Assembly: GCA_019241525.1 (NCBI GenBank)
Contig: JAFAWY010000013.1
Coordinates: 1-32,613, forward strand
From: Pseudonocardiales bacterium
GTDB taxonomy: Bacteria > Actinomycetota > Actinomycetes > Mycobacteriales > Pseudonocardiaceae
Reading direction: 5' to 3'
Length of the DNA stretch: 32,613 nt
The number at the start of each line of letters is the position of its first letter. The first letter of the stretch is position 1. This document shows, piece after piece, positions 23,480-31,973 of this stretch. The position numbers and the translations under genes were made by a program. The notes below the pieces were generated by a model that was not told where the DNA came from, did no database searches, and saw nothing but the letters and a program-made list of their open reading frames with translations.

Positions 23480-24438
23480 AGCCGGTAGGCCCAGATCGCG
23501 TCGAGCAGCCCGGTCCTGCCGGCTACCCCGGTCAGACCGGACGGGAACAGCAGCACGACCAGGATGATCACCGCACCGAGCACCAGGATGTGTTCTTGCG
23601 GGTAGTGCTGGCGTAGGTATTCCGAGACGAACTGCAGCCCGACCGCCCCGACGATCGGCCCGAGCACCGTCCCCGCGCCGCCGATCACCACCATGACAAT
23701 CATGATGACGGTGATATCTACGTCGAACAGGCGCTGCGGGTAGATGGTGACCTGCTGGAAGGCATACGCCGAACCCACCAACGCGGTAATCGCTGCCGAG
23801 ATGGTCAGCGCCAGGACCTTCGCACGGGTGGTGTTCACCCCGGCCGCCGCCGCGGCGTCCTCGTCCTGGTTGATCGCCCGCAGCCCGTAGCCGAACCGGC
23901 TGCGCGCGATCAGCGTGGCCACCCCCACAGCCAGCCCAGCCAGCGTGAGGAACAGCAGGTAAAACCCGTCGTTGCCGAGCCACGCGGTACCGCGCCCACC
24001 CACCGTCGGCACGGTGATGCCAGCGCCCCCGCCGGTGAGCCAACCCAAGTTGGTGACCACCTCGCGCATCCCTTCGGCCACGCCGAGCGTGGCGATGGCG
24101 AAGTAGTGGCCGCGCAGCCGCAGCAGCGGTAGCCCGATCAGTGTCGCGAATGCCGCGCAGCCGAGCGCGGAGACCGGTAGCGCCGCCCAGAACGACCAGT
24201 TCGCGTGCTCCATCAGCACCGCGGTGGCGTAACCGCCGATCCCGAAGAACGCCACCTGACCGAAGCAGGCGTACCCGGTGAAGCCGCCGATGATGTTCCA
24301 CGCCTGGGCCAGCGCGACGAACATCAGCACGGCGGTCACCACCCGCACCTGCCCGGTGTAAAGCTGGCTGGGCAGCAGGACCATCCCGGCCACGACCACC
24401 GCGGCGCCCAGCGCCCAAGCCACCGCCGAGCGGCTCAT
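23476..24438 (-). CDS. livM: Branched-chain amino-acid ABC transporter permease LivM
   Basis: A 320-residue permease with eight to ten predicted helices. LivM features are AQAWNIIGGFTGYACFGQVA, the repeated hydrophobic blocks and GHYFAIATLGVAEGMREVV. The EAA-like loop is around residues 190-215 (RSRFGYGLRAINQDEDAAAA), which contacts the ATPases. The ATG at 24438 overlaps the livH stop as ATGA. It forms the membrane channel with LivH. Confidence 0.9.
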   Translation of the reverse strand: MSRSAVAWALGAAVVVAGMVLLPSQLYTGQVRVVTAVLMFVALAQAWNIIGGFTGYACFGQVAFFGIGGYATAVLMEHANWSFWAALPVSALGCAAFATLIGLPLLRLRGHYFAIATLGVAEGMREVVTNLGWLTGGGAGITVPTVGGRGTAWLGNDGFYLLFLTLAGLAVGVATLIARSRFGYGLRAINQDEDAAAAAGVNTTRAKVLALTISAAITALVGSAYAFQQVTIYPQRLFDVDITVIMIVMVVIGGAGTVLGPIVGAVGLQFVSEYLRQHYPQEHILVLGAVIILVVLLFPSGLTGVAGRTGLLDAIWAYRL

Positions 24439-25322
24439 GTCGCTTCCACCCGGGCCTCGTAGAAGGCCCGGCCGGCCAGCCCGGATGGCCGCACGATCAG
24501 CACCGCGACCAGCACCGCGAAGGCCACCGCGTTGACCCAGGTACCGGGCAGGTACTGGCCGGCCCACGCCTGCACCACGCCGAGCACCAGGCCGCCCAGC
24601 AGCGCTCCGTACATGTTGCCCAACCCGCCAAGCACTGAGATCACGAAGCTGAGCAGGGTGAACCGGGCCGCGTCGGGTGGGCTGAAAGTGCCCACCAGCC
24701 CCACCAGTGCGCCGGCCGCCCCGGCCAGGGCCGCGGCGATGCCAGCGGTCAGCGCGTACGCGTGCCGCGCGTTGATGCCCATCAGCCGGGCCGCGTTGCG
24801 GTCCATCCCGGTGGCCAGGATGGCCAGGCCGGTGCGGGTCCGTCGCATGAAGGTCACCAGGACCACGGTGGCCAGGATGGCTACGCCGAAGGCGAGCAGC
24901 CGCCCGGAGGGCACCCGCACGTCCCCGATGGGCAATGACTCCGACGCATACCACGTCGCGATCGAGCGGTAGTCGGCGCTGAACACCACCGCCATGCCCT
25001 GCACCAGCACCAGCTGCAACCCGAACGTCAACAGCAGGGTCAGAAAGATCGGCGCGTTGACAACCTGGTTGATCAGCGACCGCTGCACCGCGTACCCGGC
25101 ACCGAACATCACCAGGCCCGCGGCCACCGCACCGAGCAACGGGTCCAATCCCCAGGCAGCGTGCAGCTCCCAGGCGATGTACGCGCCGAGCAGCACGTAG
25201 GCCCCGTGGGACAGGTTGATGACGTTCATCACGCCCCACACCAGGGAGAATCCGATCGCGATCATGGCGAGCAAGCCACCTTGGAGCAGCCCGTAGCTGG
25301 TGGCCTGGAGAAACGAGGTCAC
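24435..25322 (-). CDS. livH: Branched-chain amino-acid ABC transporter permease LivH
   Basis: A 295-residue permease with eight predicted helices. The N-terminal YGLLQGGLLAMIAIGFSLVW and GVMNVINLSHGAYVLLGAYI are the LivH hallmark. The EAA-like loop is around 160-190 (RRTRTGLAILATGMDRNAAR). Its GTG at 25322 overlaps the solute-binding-protein stop by four bases. It pairs with LivM in the transporter core. Confidence 0.9.
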   Translation of the reverse strand: MTSFLQATSYGLLQGGLLAMIAIGFSLVWGVMNVINLSHGAYVLLGAYIAWELHAAWGLDPLLGAVAAGLVMFGAGYAVQRSLINQVVNAPIFLTLLLTFGLQLVLVQGMAVVFSADYRSIATWYASESLPIGDVRVPSGRLLAFGVAILATVVLVTFMRRTRTGLAILATGMDRNAARLMGINARHAYALTAGIAAALAGAAGALVGLVGTFSPPDAARFTLLSFVISVLGGLGNMYGALLGGLVLGVVQAWAGQYLPGTWVNAVAFAVLVAVLIVRPSGLAGRAFYEARVEAT

Positions 25323-26548
25323 CCGTTGGTGCCTGGCCAGATCAGCCGACCGGCAGCCTGGTCGGCGGGCCAGACGGTGACCAGCTTGCCGTTCTGGATC
25401 TGGACCACCGACATCGATTTGGTGACGTTCTCGCCCCGGTCGTTGAACTTCAGCGCTCCGAAAAACGACTGCTCATCCAGCCGCGCCAGGGCATCGCGCA
25501 CCTTGCCGGGGTCGGTCGAGCCGGCGTTGCGCACGGCGAGCACCATGGCCAGGCAAGCTGCGGTGGCCTCGGCGTTGTGGTACTCCGGATCCTGGCCGAA
25601 CTGGGTTCGGAAACCGTTGCGGTAGTCAGTGGCGGTACCGAACAACGCGTCCGAGCCTTTGACCTCGGGCACCCACTGGCTGGAGCTGAGCACGCCGTTG
25701 GCCTTGGTGCCCAGCGTGGTGACGAAGTCAGGGGTGGGTGGGGCGACCGTCTCGGCGAAGCCCCCGGTCGGCGTCACAGCCAGCTCGGCAGCCTGCTTGA
25801 TGATCGCGATCCCTTCGGCGAGATGCACCGAGCCGACGATGACCTCCGGCTTGCCTGATTTGATCCTGGTCAACGCGCTGGACACATCAGTGGCGCCGGC
25901 CGGGAACTGCTGCCCCGGCAAGACGGTCAGGCCGAGGCTCTTCGCGCGGGCTTCCCCCGCTGCGGCCACCGTCTTGGAAAACCCGTCGTCGGCAGAGAGA
26001 AACACGATGCTGCGCGGCTTGGGAGTGGCCAGTTCGTTGACGGCGTCGACGATGGACGCCGCGTACACCGACGCCGGTGAGAGCACCGCGAAGGTGCGCC
26101 GGTAACCGCGGTTGAACAGCGTGTCGTCGGCGCCGGAGCTGTCGACCATCACCTGGCCGTTGCGCTCGACAACCGCCATGGCAGCACCCGTGGTGGCCGA
26201 GCCATACGGGCCCAGGATCAGCTTGTAGCCCTTGTCGTTGAACTGGTCCACCAGCTGGCCGGCGGTATCTGGCTGGGACTGGTCATCCTGGTAGTCGATG
26301 TGCAGCCGCAGTGACCGGCCGCCAACGGGGATGCCTCCCTTCGCGTTGACCGTGCTGACGCAGTAGTCATAGCCCTGCTGGGTCAGCTTGCCTTCCTTTT
26401 CCAGCGAACCGCTCAACGACATCGACGCGCCAAGGTTCACCGTGTCACCGGTCGAGGTGGGGTTCTGGGTTCCCTTCGAACCGCAGCCTGCGAGCACCAG
26501 CGCGAGCACTGCACCGGCAACCAGTATGCGAGGCGCCCGCGACCTCAT
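25319..26548 (-). CDS. Branched-chain amino-acid ABC transporter, substrate-binding lipoprotein (LivK-type)
   Basis: A 409-residue lipoprotein. The signal peptide (MRSRAPRILVAGAVLALVLAG) ends in the lipobox LAGC, with C22 as the lipidated residue. The mature part is a type-I periplasmic-binding fold: VNLGASMSLSGSLEKEGKLT, GYKLILGPYGSATTGAAMAV and the inter-lobe AATAACLAMVLAVRNAGST. It captures a branched-chain amino acid or related compound (amide or short peptide are possible) and hands it to LivHM. I use the ATG at 26548, where the signal peptide begins; a GTG at 26560 is four codons upstream with a TATGCT six bases before it, and could be a leaderless start. It heads the operon; livH follows with a 4-base overlap. 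Upstream is a beta-lactamase-fold protein 32 bases away. Confidence 0.9.
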   Translation of the reverse strand: MRSRAPRILVAGAVLALVLAGCGSKGTQNPTSTGDTVNLGASMSLSGSLEKEGKLTQQGYDYCVSTVNAKGGIPVGGRSLRLHIDYQDDQSQPDTAGQLVDQFNDKGYKLILGPYGSATTGAAMAVVERNGQVMVDSSGADDTLFNRGYRRTFAVLSPASVYAASIVDAVNELATPKPRSIVFLSADDGFSKTVAAAGEARAKSLGLTVLPGQQFPAGATDVSSALTRIKSGKPEVIVGSVHLAEGIAIIKQAAELAVTPTGGFAETVAPPTPDFVTTLGTKANGVLSSSQWVPEVKGSDALFGTATDYRNGFRTQFGQDPEYHNAEATAACLAMVLAVRNAGSTDPGKVRDALARLDEQSFFGALKFNDRGENVTKSMSVVQIQNGKLVTVWPADQAAGRLIWPGTNG

Positions 26549-26580
26549 CGGATGGGTCACGTTGCGAGCATAGGGCCGAG

Positions 26581-27561
26581 CTAGGGCGCAGTTGAGCCGA
26601 CCAAGCTGGCCAACGCACCGGCTGCAGCGGTAACGACCGTTGGCAACGTGGTGTAGGAACGCACTGGCGCAGCGGACAGCACGATCACCACGTAACGCCA
26701 ATTCGGGCCGACCAGACCGGTGCTGTTCATCACGGCGTCGGAACCGCTCGTTCCCCAGCCCTGCTTGATCGCCCAGCTGGCATTGGGCATCCCGTCCGGA
26801 ATCCCGAAATATTGATCAAAACCATCTGCAGCAATCTTCGGGGCATCAGATAATGCACCAAGGATTAAATCCTGATCAGATTGAGATAGCTGATCGGCGA
26901 GGTACCGATAAACAGTAACCATGTCCTGCGGCGTAACCCTTGTGTCGCCCCACTCGCCGGGATCGTCGGGTGGCGCGGTTCCAGTGAGTCGCAGCAAGCT
27001 CGCCATCCGGGTCACGATGGCCGGACCACCACCAGCGGTCCACAGCTGGTTGGCGATCTCGTCATCGCTGTTGGCCAGCATCTGGTGCAGTTGCTGCTGC
27101 GTGCCGGCATCGGGCGGCGCCCAGTTATTCCGGGCCAGCACGTCGAGCGCGATCAACAATTTGACCACGGACATGGCCGCCACTTGCTGGTCGGCATTCT
27201 GGCTGACCAGGATGCTGCCAGTGGTGCGGTCGAAGACCTCGTAGCCGACCTGAGCGCTAGGTAGCACCGCCTGCGTCGCCTGCTTGACCTGCGCCGCCGT
27301 GGCTTCCTGGTCAACAACAACGGACACCGGCGCGCTGACTGCGACCACGGGCGGGCTAGCCGGCAGCGAGTTGGCTTGCGGTGGCGTGCTGGCCGGCGCT
27401 GGCGTACTGGCTGGCAATGGCGCACTGGCCGGCATTGACGCACTGGCCGGCAATGGCGCGGTGGCCGCACGATGAATGATCGGAGCCATTGCCCCCGACG
27501 CCAACCCGGCGCCGGTAATGCACAGCAGTACCGTCATGGCGGGTATCAATAGGCGTCGCAT
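26581..27561 (-). CDS. Secreted beta-lactamase-fold serine hydrolase
   Basis: A 326-residue secreted protein. The N-terminal signal (about 1-26) is followed by a Pro/Ala/Ser linker of hexapeptide-like repeats (about 36-70, LPASASMPASAPLPAST). The catalytic domain (about 90-326) is of the class A beta-lactamase/PBP type: S131-x-x-K134 (MSVVKLLIA), S165-D-D (NSDDEI) in place of SDN, and K266-Q-G (AIKQGWG) in place of K(T/S)G. The SxxK pair is intact, but the changes in the other two motifs suggest weak or altered activity, so it may be a carboxypeptidase or regulator rather than a resistance enzyme. It stands upstream of the amino-acid transporter genes on the same strand with 32 bases between, perhaps sharing a transcript. 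No clear Shine-Dalgarno sequence precedes its ATG. Confidence 0.82.
   Translation of the reverse strand: MRRLLIPAMTVLLCITGAGLASGAMAPIIHRAATAPLPASASMPASAPLPASTPAPASTPPQANSLPASPPVVAVSAPVSVVVDQEATAAQVKQATQAVLPSAQVGYEVFDRTTGSILVSQNADQQVAAMSVVKLLIALDVLARNNWAPPDAGTQQQLHQMLANSDDEIANQLWTAGGGPAIVTRMASLLRLTGTAPPDDPGEWGDTRVTPQDMVTVYRYLADQLSQSDQDLILGALSDAPKIAADGFDQYFGIPDGMPNASWAIKQGWGTSGSDAVMNSTGLVGPNWRYVVIVLSAAPVRSYTTLPTVVTAAAGALASLVGSTAP
27386..27457. repeat. Four 18-bp tandem repeats encoding the Pro/Ala/Ser linker
   Basis: Four 18-base units (27386-27403, 27404-27421, 27422-27439, 27440-27457) with consensus near GCACTGGCCGGCAATGGC lie inside the serine hydrolase linker. Units 2 to 4 are the most similar. 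Slippage in such repeats can vary linker length between strains. Confidence 0.75.
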
Positions 27562-27710
27562 GCCCGCTACGTCGCCGCCGTGGGCGGTATTTTTACGGTT
27601 TTTAGGCGTTTCCCAAGGAGTTCACAGCAAGATTACAGATCAGAGTCGGCAAATCTGGCTGCCCGCGAGAATGCGAATACAGACAGTAGCGCGATATAGC
27701 TGCCGAACGA

Positions 27711-29189
27711 TTAGCGGGTATACCGGTGCTTAACTCCGGGCGGGAAATATTCCGGATCACGATTGCGATGCAGCGTTACGTACGGCAGCTGGCGTTGCGG
27801 CGGCGTGTAGTGGGCGAACTCGCTGTTGAGCCGGCGCAGCTGCGCGGCGATCGACTGCGCTACCGCATCCCGGATCTGGTCGCTTCCAGCCACCCCGGGA
27901 GCCAGCTCGACCGCAATCCCCAGGTATCGATCGCGATCAGCATCCTCCCTGGACTCCATGACGAACTTGCCGGTCACCCAGGCCGCGACCGGTGGCTGCT
28001 CCAGACCCACCATGACGTTCTCCGGGTAGATGTTCGCCCCGTAGTACGACACGGCGAACTGCGAACGCCCGAAGACGTGCACGAACGGAAGCTCGCGGAT
28101 GCACTCCCGGGCACGGCCCCCGAACTCGGTGATCGGATCGAAGCCGTGATCGGTGAGGAAGGTGAGCATGTCATCGAACGGCGTGAGGCCGCCGGTGTCC
28201 GCGATATGGTAACGGATCAACGGGATCCCGTTGTCGCCGCTGAACAGCAGCGTGGCGCCGTGTGTCTCGAACAACCGGGTGCGTGGGTCGTACTGGGCGA
28301 GAGTCGGCAGCCGCGACTGGCCGAACAGCTTCCGCGCGGCCTCCGGATGCTGCGCCAGGTAGCGGCGGATGCAGATGGACAGCGGGCTCTCGGTGGCAAG
28401 GACACCCGCATCGGCGGTGCCGTACAGCGATGCCGAGTCGAAGTACGGATCGGTACCGCCGGCCCGCTGGCCCATCAGCGTGCGCCATTCCTCGCTGAAC
28501 ACCTCGCCGGCCAGCACCAGCTTGACGCGGTAGTCCGGCCACGGCACGCCTCGGGCCAGGCCCATGTCGATGACACCTTTGAGAAACGGCGGGTAGCCGA
28601 GCAACACCACCTGCTCGAACTGCGGACCGAGCGCGGTGACCACCCGCAGGATCTCGTCGATGTCGCTGCCCGGGGTGATCACCGTGATCGGGTACTCCTT
28701 GGCTGCCAGGTGCCGGCAGCAGCTCGCGGTGTACATCCCACCGACCCAGCTGCCCAACGCGAAGCACACCACGGCCAGCGTCGTGCGCCGATCGGCCTCG
28801 AAACTGTCGTGGAAGACCTGCTCGAACCGGGTGGCCACGGTGAACTCGTCGGCCACCGACCGCGGCCAGAAGGTGGGCTCTCCGGTGGAGCCGGAGGAGA
28901 CGGCAATCATGTCGCAGCCGGTCAGCTGGCCACCACGGCACAGCTGCGCCAGCGGATGCCTGCGCAGGTAGTTGTCCTTGGTCAGCAGCGGCAGTGCCCG
29001 GAAGTCGTCGATGGTCCGCACCGCAGCCGGGTCGATCCCGTGCTCGGCGAGAAACGCCTGGTACGCAGGCACGGTCGCGACCACCGATGTGAATAGCGCC
29101 AGCGCCTGCCGCTGCGTGTCCCGCGGATCCGGCCGCGCGAGCATCTCATCCAACCGGCTGTTCAAGAACCTCTCCGTCGCTTCCCGCAC
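27711..29189 (-). CDS. PaaK-like adenylate-forming enzyme (phenylacetate-CoA ligase family)
   Basis: A 492-residue ANL-superfamily protein. The P-loop SSGSTGEPTFWPRS (about 98-111) is the AMP-binding motif; GTADAGVLATE and LIRYHIADTGG are the later ATP/adenylate motifs. It is close to PaaK-like enzymes that activate aryl or fatty acids as CoA thioesters or adenylates, although the true acid is unknown. The C-terminal lid domain (about 390-492) is present. The start is GTG at 29189, with GAGGGG nine bases upstream. It is divergent from an OsmC gene, and a long hairpin repeat lies between the two. Related proteins also load carrier proteins in natural-product pathways, but no carrier or synthetase is near. 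Confidence 0.8.
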   Translation of the reverse strand: MREATERFLNSRLDEMLARPDPRDTQRQALALFTSVVATVPAYQAFLAEHGIDPAAVRTIDDFRALPLLTKDNYLRRHPLAQLCRGGQLTGCDMIAVSSGSTGEPTFWPRSVADEFTVATRFEQVFHDSFEADRRTTLAVVCFALGSWVGGMYTASCCRHLAAKEYPITVITPGSDIDEILRVVTALGPQFEQVVLLGYPPFLKGVIDMGLARGVPWPDYRVKLVLAGEVFSEEWRTLMGQRAGGTDPYFDSASLYGTADAGVLATESPLSICIRRYLAQHPEAARKLFGQSRLPTLAQYDPRTRLFETHGATLLFSGDNGIPLIRYHIADTGGLTPFDDMLTFLTDHGFDPITEFGGRARECIRELPFVHVFGRSQFAVSYYGANIYPENVMVGLEQPPVAAWVTGKFVMESREDADRDRYLGIAVELAPGVAGSDQIRDAVAQSIAAQLRRLNSEFAHYTPPQRQLPYVTLHRNRDPEYFPPGVKHRYTR

Positions 29190-29207
29190 AAGTCACGCCC
29201 CTCAGAA

Positions 29208-29273
29208 CCGCGTGCTGGATGCAGACTGCTGTTTAAGCACGCCCGAAAACAGCAATCTGCATCCAGAACGCGG
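29208..29273. repeat. Long hairpin repeat, copy B (core CTGGATGCAG)
   Basis: Arms at 29208-29234 and 29247-29273 pair over 27 bases with two mismatches, enclosing a 12-base loop. It lies between the divergent starts of the PaaK-like and OsmC genes, only 30 bases from the OsmC start and 19 from the PaaK-like start. That is a promoter rather than a terminator position. Copies A and C share the core. Confidence 0.8.
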
Positions 29274-29302
29274 GTGGGCGAGAACCCGGGGAGGTGAGGT
29301 AG

Positions 29303-29767
29303 GTGGCAGAAGATGACGTCCACAGGTACCGGGCTGGGTGTCATTGGGAGGGTTCGACCGGCGCCGGGTATGAGAGTTACGACAGGGCGCACCGGGGTGT
29401 GGTGGTACCCGCGGTGAACCCGATCGACCTGAGCTCGGATCCCACCTTTCTCGGCGACCCGCAGCGATGCAACCCTGAGCAGCTGCTCGTGCTGGCCGCA
29501 TCCTCATGCCAGTTGCTGTCGTTCCTGGCCGTGGCTGCCCGCGCCCGTATCGACATACGCGGCTACGACGACGAGGCCGAAGGCGTCATGCCCGGGAACG
29601 TCAAGCCGGCCCGGCTGACCGCGATCCGGCTGCGTCCCACGATCACCGTGGGATCCGGGCACAGCCGCGAGCGCCTGGCTCGCCTGGTGGAGGTAGCGCA
29701 TCGTGAGTGCTACATCGCCAACAGTCTCACTTGTGAGGTCACCGTCGAGCCAACCTTCCGGTGCTGA
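29303..29767 (+). CDS. OsmC/Ohr-family peroxiredoxin-like protein
   Basis: A 154-residue OsmC-family protein that reduces organic hydroperoxides using two cysteines. The catalytic pair is probably C69 (CNPEQLLVLAASSCQLLSFL) and C136 (AHRECYIANSL), spaced as in the family. The expected N-terminal antiparallel strands and CNPEQL motif are present. The start is GTG at 29303, with GGGAGG eight bases upstream. It is divergent from the PaaK-like gene; a hairpin repeat lies 30 bases upstream of the start. A role in peroxide defence is likely. Confidence 0.88.
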   Translation: MAEDDVHRYRAGCHWEGSTGAGYESYDRAHRGVVVPAVNPIDLSSDPTFLGDPQRCNPEQLLVLAASSCQLLSFLAVAARARIDIRGYDDEAEGVMPGNVKPARLTAIRLRPTITVGSGHSRERLARLVEVAHRECYIANSLTCEVTVEPTFRC

Positions 29768-30046
29768 CTTAACGCTTTTCGGCGATAACGAAGTGTCCCG
29801 CCAGCGGCTGGTGCGATGACACGCACCGTTTCCCGCCGATGTGATCTTTGCGTGTTCTTGCAACCCTGCGGTGCGGCGGTCTGACCCCGCGGTCGACGGG
29901 GCACCGCAAGAGCTGGATCGCTTGGCTGGCGACCTGGATGAGCCTGGGGTGACCGAGCGGGTCAGCTGGCACCTCCGGGCAGCTGGCGCTGGCCACTGCC
30001 GGGAAATGACCAGCCAGGGCCAATGGTCGTGCGTACGGTTGACGTC

Positions 30047-30673
30047 ATGGACAGCGGGTGCCTGGAAGAGATCACCTCGGAAGCACAGCTGCGGGAGGTC
30101 GTCGGTGAGCCGCGTGCCTACGTCGTCAACAAGGAACGGCGGTCCCTGCACGACTACGACAGGCAGTGGCTGGCCAACTCGCCGTTGTGCCTGGTGGGCA
30201 CGTCGGGGGCAGACGGCAGCTGCGATGTCTCGCCGAAGGGGGACCCGTCCGGGTTCACCCTCGTGCTCGATGACACCACCATCGCCATCCCGGAGCGCCC
30301 GGGTAATCGCCGTGTCGACGGTTTCCACAACATCCTGGCCAATCCGCACGTCGGCCTGCTGTACCTCATTCCCGGGCGGCCCGACACCTTGCGGATCAAC
30401 GGTCGAGCGCGGCTGGTACGCGAGGCACCGTTTTTCGACCAGATGACCGTCAAGGGTCACCGGCCGCTGCTGGCGCTCATCGTCGAGATCGACCAGATCT
30501 TCTACCACTGCCCGAAAGCATTCCTGCGCTCGCAGCTGTGGCAACCCGACACGTGGAATCCCACCGCGGCGCCGTCCAAAGCGCAGATCGCCCACCGACT
30601 GGAACGTCCCGACGACACCCTGGAACACCTCCAGCACTACTACGGCCCCGCCTACGCCACCCGCCTGTACTGA
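30047..30673 (+). CDS. Pyridoxamine 5'-phosphate oxidase-like FMN-binding protein (MSMEG_1061 type)
   Basis: A 208-residue split-barrel FMN protein. LCLVGTSGADGSCDVSPKGD and the run IAIPERPGNRRVDGFHNIL are the signature of the PPOX 'DR2398/MSMEG_1061' subfamily, whose members bind FMN (or F420) and act on unknown substrates. The C-terminal part carries IFYHCPKAFLRSQLWQPDTW. I chose the ATG at 30047 because family N-termini begin near this point; an ATG at 30023 would add eight residues. No Shine-Dalgarno sequence is visible for either. It is followed by a hairpin repeat and a P450 gene on the same strand. Confidence 0.82.
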   Translation: MDSGCLEEITSEAQLREVVGEPRAYVVNKERRSLHDYDRQWLANSPLCLVGTSGADGSCDVSPKGDPSGFTLVLDDTTIAIPERPGNRRVDGFHNILANPHVGLLYLIPGRPDTLRINGRARLVREAPFFDQMTVKGHRPLLALIVEIDQIFYHCPKAFLRSQLWQPDTWNPTAAPSKAQIAHRLERPDDTLEHLQHYYGPAYATRLY

Positions 30674-30689
30674 CCAGTTGCTCGCCCCC

Positions 30690-30756
30690 ACCGCGTTCTG
30701 GATGCAGGACGCGGTAGAAAGCGACCGGAAACCGCGTTCTGCATCCAGACTGCGGT
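30690..30756. repeat. Long hairpin repeat, copy C (core TCTGGATGCAG)
   Basis: Arms at 30690-30715 and 30731-30756 pair over 26 bases with three mismatches, around a 15-base loop. Each arm is itself partly palindromic (ACCGCGT...ACGCGGT). It lies between two plus-strand genes, 16 bases after the PPOX stop and 20 before the P450 ATG, so it may both end the first transcript and affect P450 expression. Confidence 0.8.
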
Positions 30757-30776
30757 CTGGCTACGTAGGAGTGATC

Positions 30777-31952
30777 ATGAACGCCAGCATCGCGCCGCGT
30801 TCAGCTGATGGTGGGCAAAAGCTGCTGGCCTGGCTGCGCGAGATGCGCGACGAGCAGCCGGTGTGGCGCGACCCGTACGGCATCTGGCACGTGTTCCGCT
30901 ACGCCGACGTGGCTCGCGTGATTTCTGATCCGCAGGTTTTCTCCTCCGATCTGGGCCGGGTGTTTGCGATCGGGGAGAAGTTCAGCCAAGGGAACTTGCT
31001 CCGTACCGACCCGCCACGCCATCACACGCTGCGCCGGCTGGTAGGCGCAGCGTTTAGCCCGAAGGTGGTCAACGGCTCGCCCCGCGCATCGCAGAGGTCA
31101 CCAACGAGCTGCTCGACGCCACCGGCGGCGCGACCGAATTCGACCTCGTCTCGGCACTGGCCTACCTGCTGCCGGTCACCGTGATCGCCGAGCTGCTCGG
31201 CCTGCCGATCTCCGACCGGAACCTGTTCCGGGCCTGGGCCGATCGGCTGTTCAACCGGGACGTGGCCGACCCGAACGACCCGGAGCTGGCACGCAAGATC
31301 GACGAGGCCACCGCAGACATGCTTGCTTACCTGCGCGCGCACTGCGCCGATCGGCGGGCGCATCCCCGGCAAGACCTGATCAGCAGGCTGGCCACGGTGC
31401 AGGCCGACGGTGAGCGCCTGTCCGATGAGGAGGTGGTGAACTTCTCCATGGTGCTGCTGTTGGCCGGGCACATCACCACCACCGCTGCTGGGCAACACGG
31501 TGCTGTGTATGGGCGAGCACCCCGAGGTGTGGGTACAGATGCACGCGGATCCCTCCCTGGTCGAACCCACTATTGAGGAGGTACTGCGATACCGCCCGTC
31601 ATTTACCCAAGTCGGCCGGGTGACCACCGCCGACACCGAAGTCGCCGGGCAACGCATTCCCGCCGATGTCATCGTCACACCGTGGCTGCTGTCCGCCAAC
31701 CGGGACGAGCGTGAATTCGTCGACCCGGACCGGTTCGACATCCGCCGTAGCGAAAATCACCACCTGGCGTTCGGCCATGGCATCCATTTCTGTATTGGCC
31801 AGCTGCTGGCTCGGCTGGAAGGCAGGGTCGCAGTGGGCGTGCTACTGGATCGTTACGCCGAGATTCAGTTGGTCCCCGAGACGTCGTTGGAGTTTTATAG
31901 CCGCGGTATCTTTGCCGCCCGCGAGGTCCCGGTATCCGTGCGACCCGCCTGA
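30777..31952 (+). pseudogene. Cytochrome P450, broken by two compensating frameshifts
   Basis: The ATG at 30777 has TAGGAG upstream. The P450 sequence begins ...LLAWLREMRDEQPVWRDPYG and reads to SPKVVNG near 31075. A 1-nt deletion near 31074-31076 then shifts the frame to EVTNELLDATGGATEFDLVS, which runs through the I-helix AGHITTT. A 2-nt deletion (or +1) near 31484-31486 returns to the first frame at NTVLCMGEHPEVWV and reaches the ExxR-type EEVLRYR and the heme-binding FGHGIHFCIG. Net change is minus three. All P450 landmarks are present across the three segments, about 390 residues when joined. As written it cannot make a full enzyme. The bases between the shifts look well preserved, so decay is recent or the sequence has errors. 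Confidence 0.85.
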
Positions 31953-31973
31953 GACACACCAAGGAGTTCTGCC

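Noticed and set aside
22694..24418. N-terminal extension of livG across livM (574 codons)
   Set aside because: The extension is a shadow of livM in another frame; livG starts at the GTG overlapping the livM stop.
23476..25239. N-terminal extension of livM across livH (587 codons)
   Set aside because: The extension has no permease pattern and is a shadow of livH; ATG at 24438 overlaps the livH stop.
27726..29096. 456-codon open frame on the plus strand opposite the PaaK-like gene
   Set aside because: Antisense shadow; Arg/His/Gln-rich with no domain, while the minus strand has the AMP-binding motifs.
29769..30023. 84-codon minus-strand frame between OsmC and PPOX genes
   Set aside because: No ribosome site or recognisable content; the opposite strand also gives a protein-like but nameless frame, so coding is not supported in either direction.
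29504..30691. 395-codon open frame on the minus strand opposite OsmC and the PPOX gene
   Set aside because: It is antisense to two recognisable genes and has no family content; long shadow frames are common in high-GC DNA.
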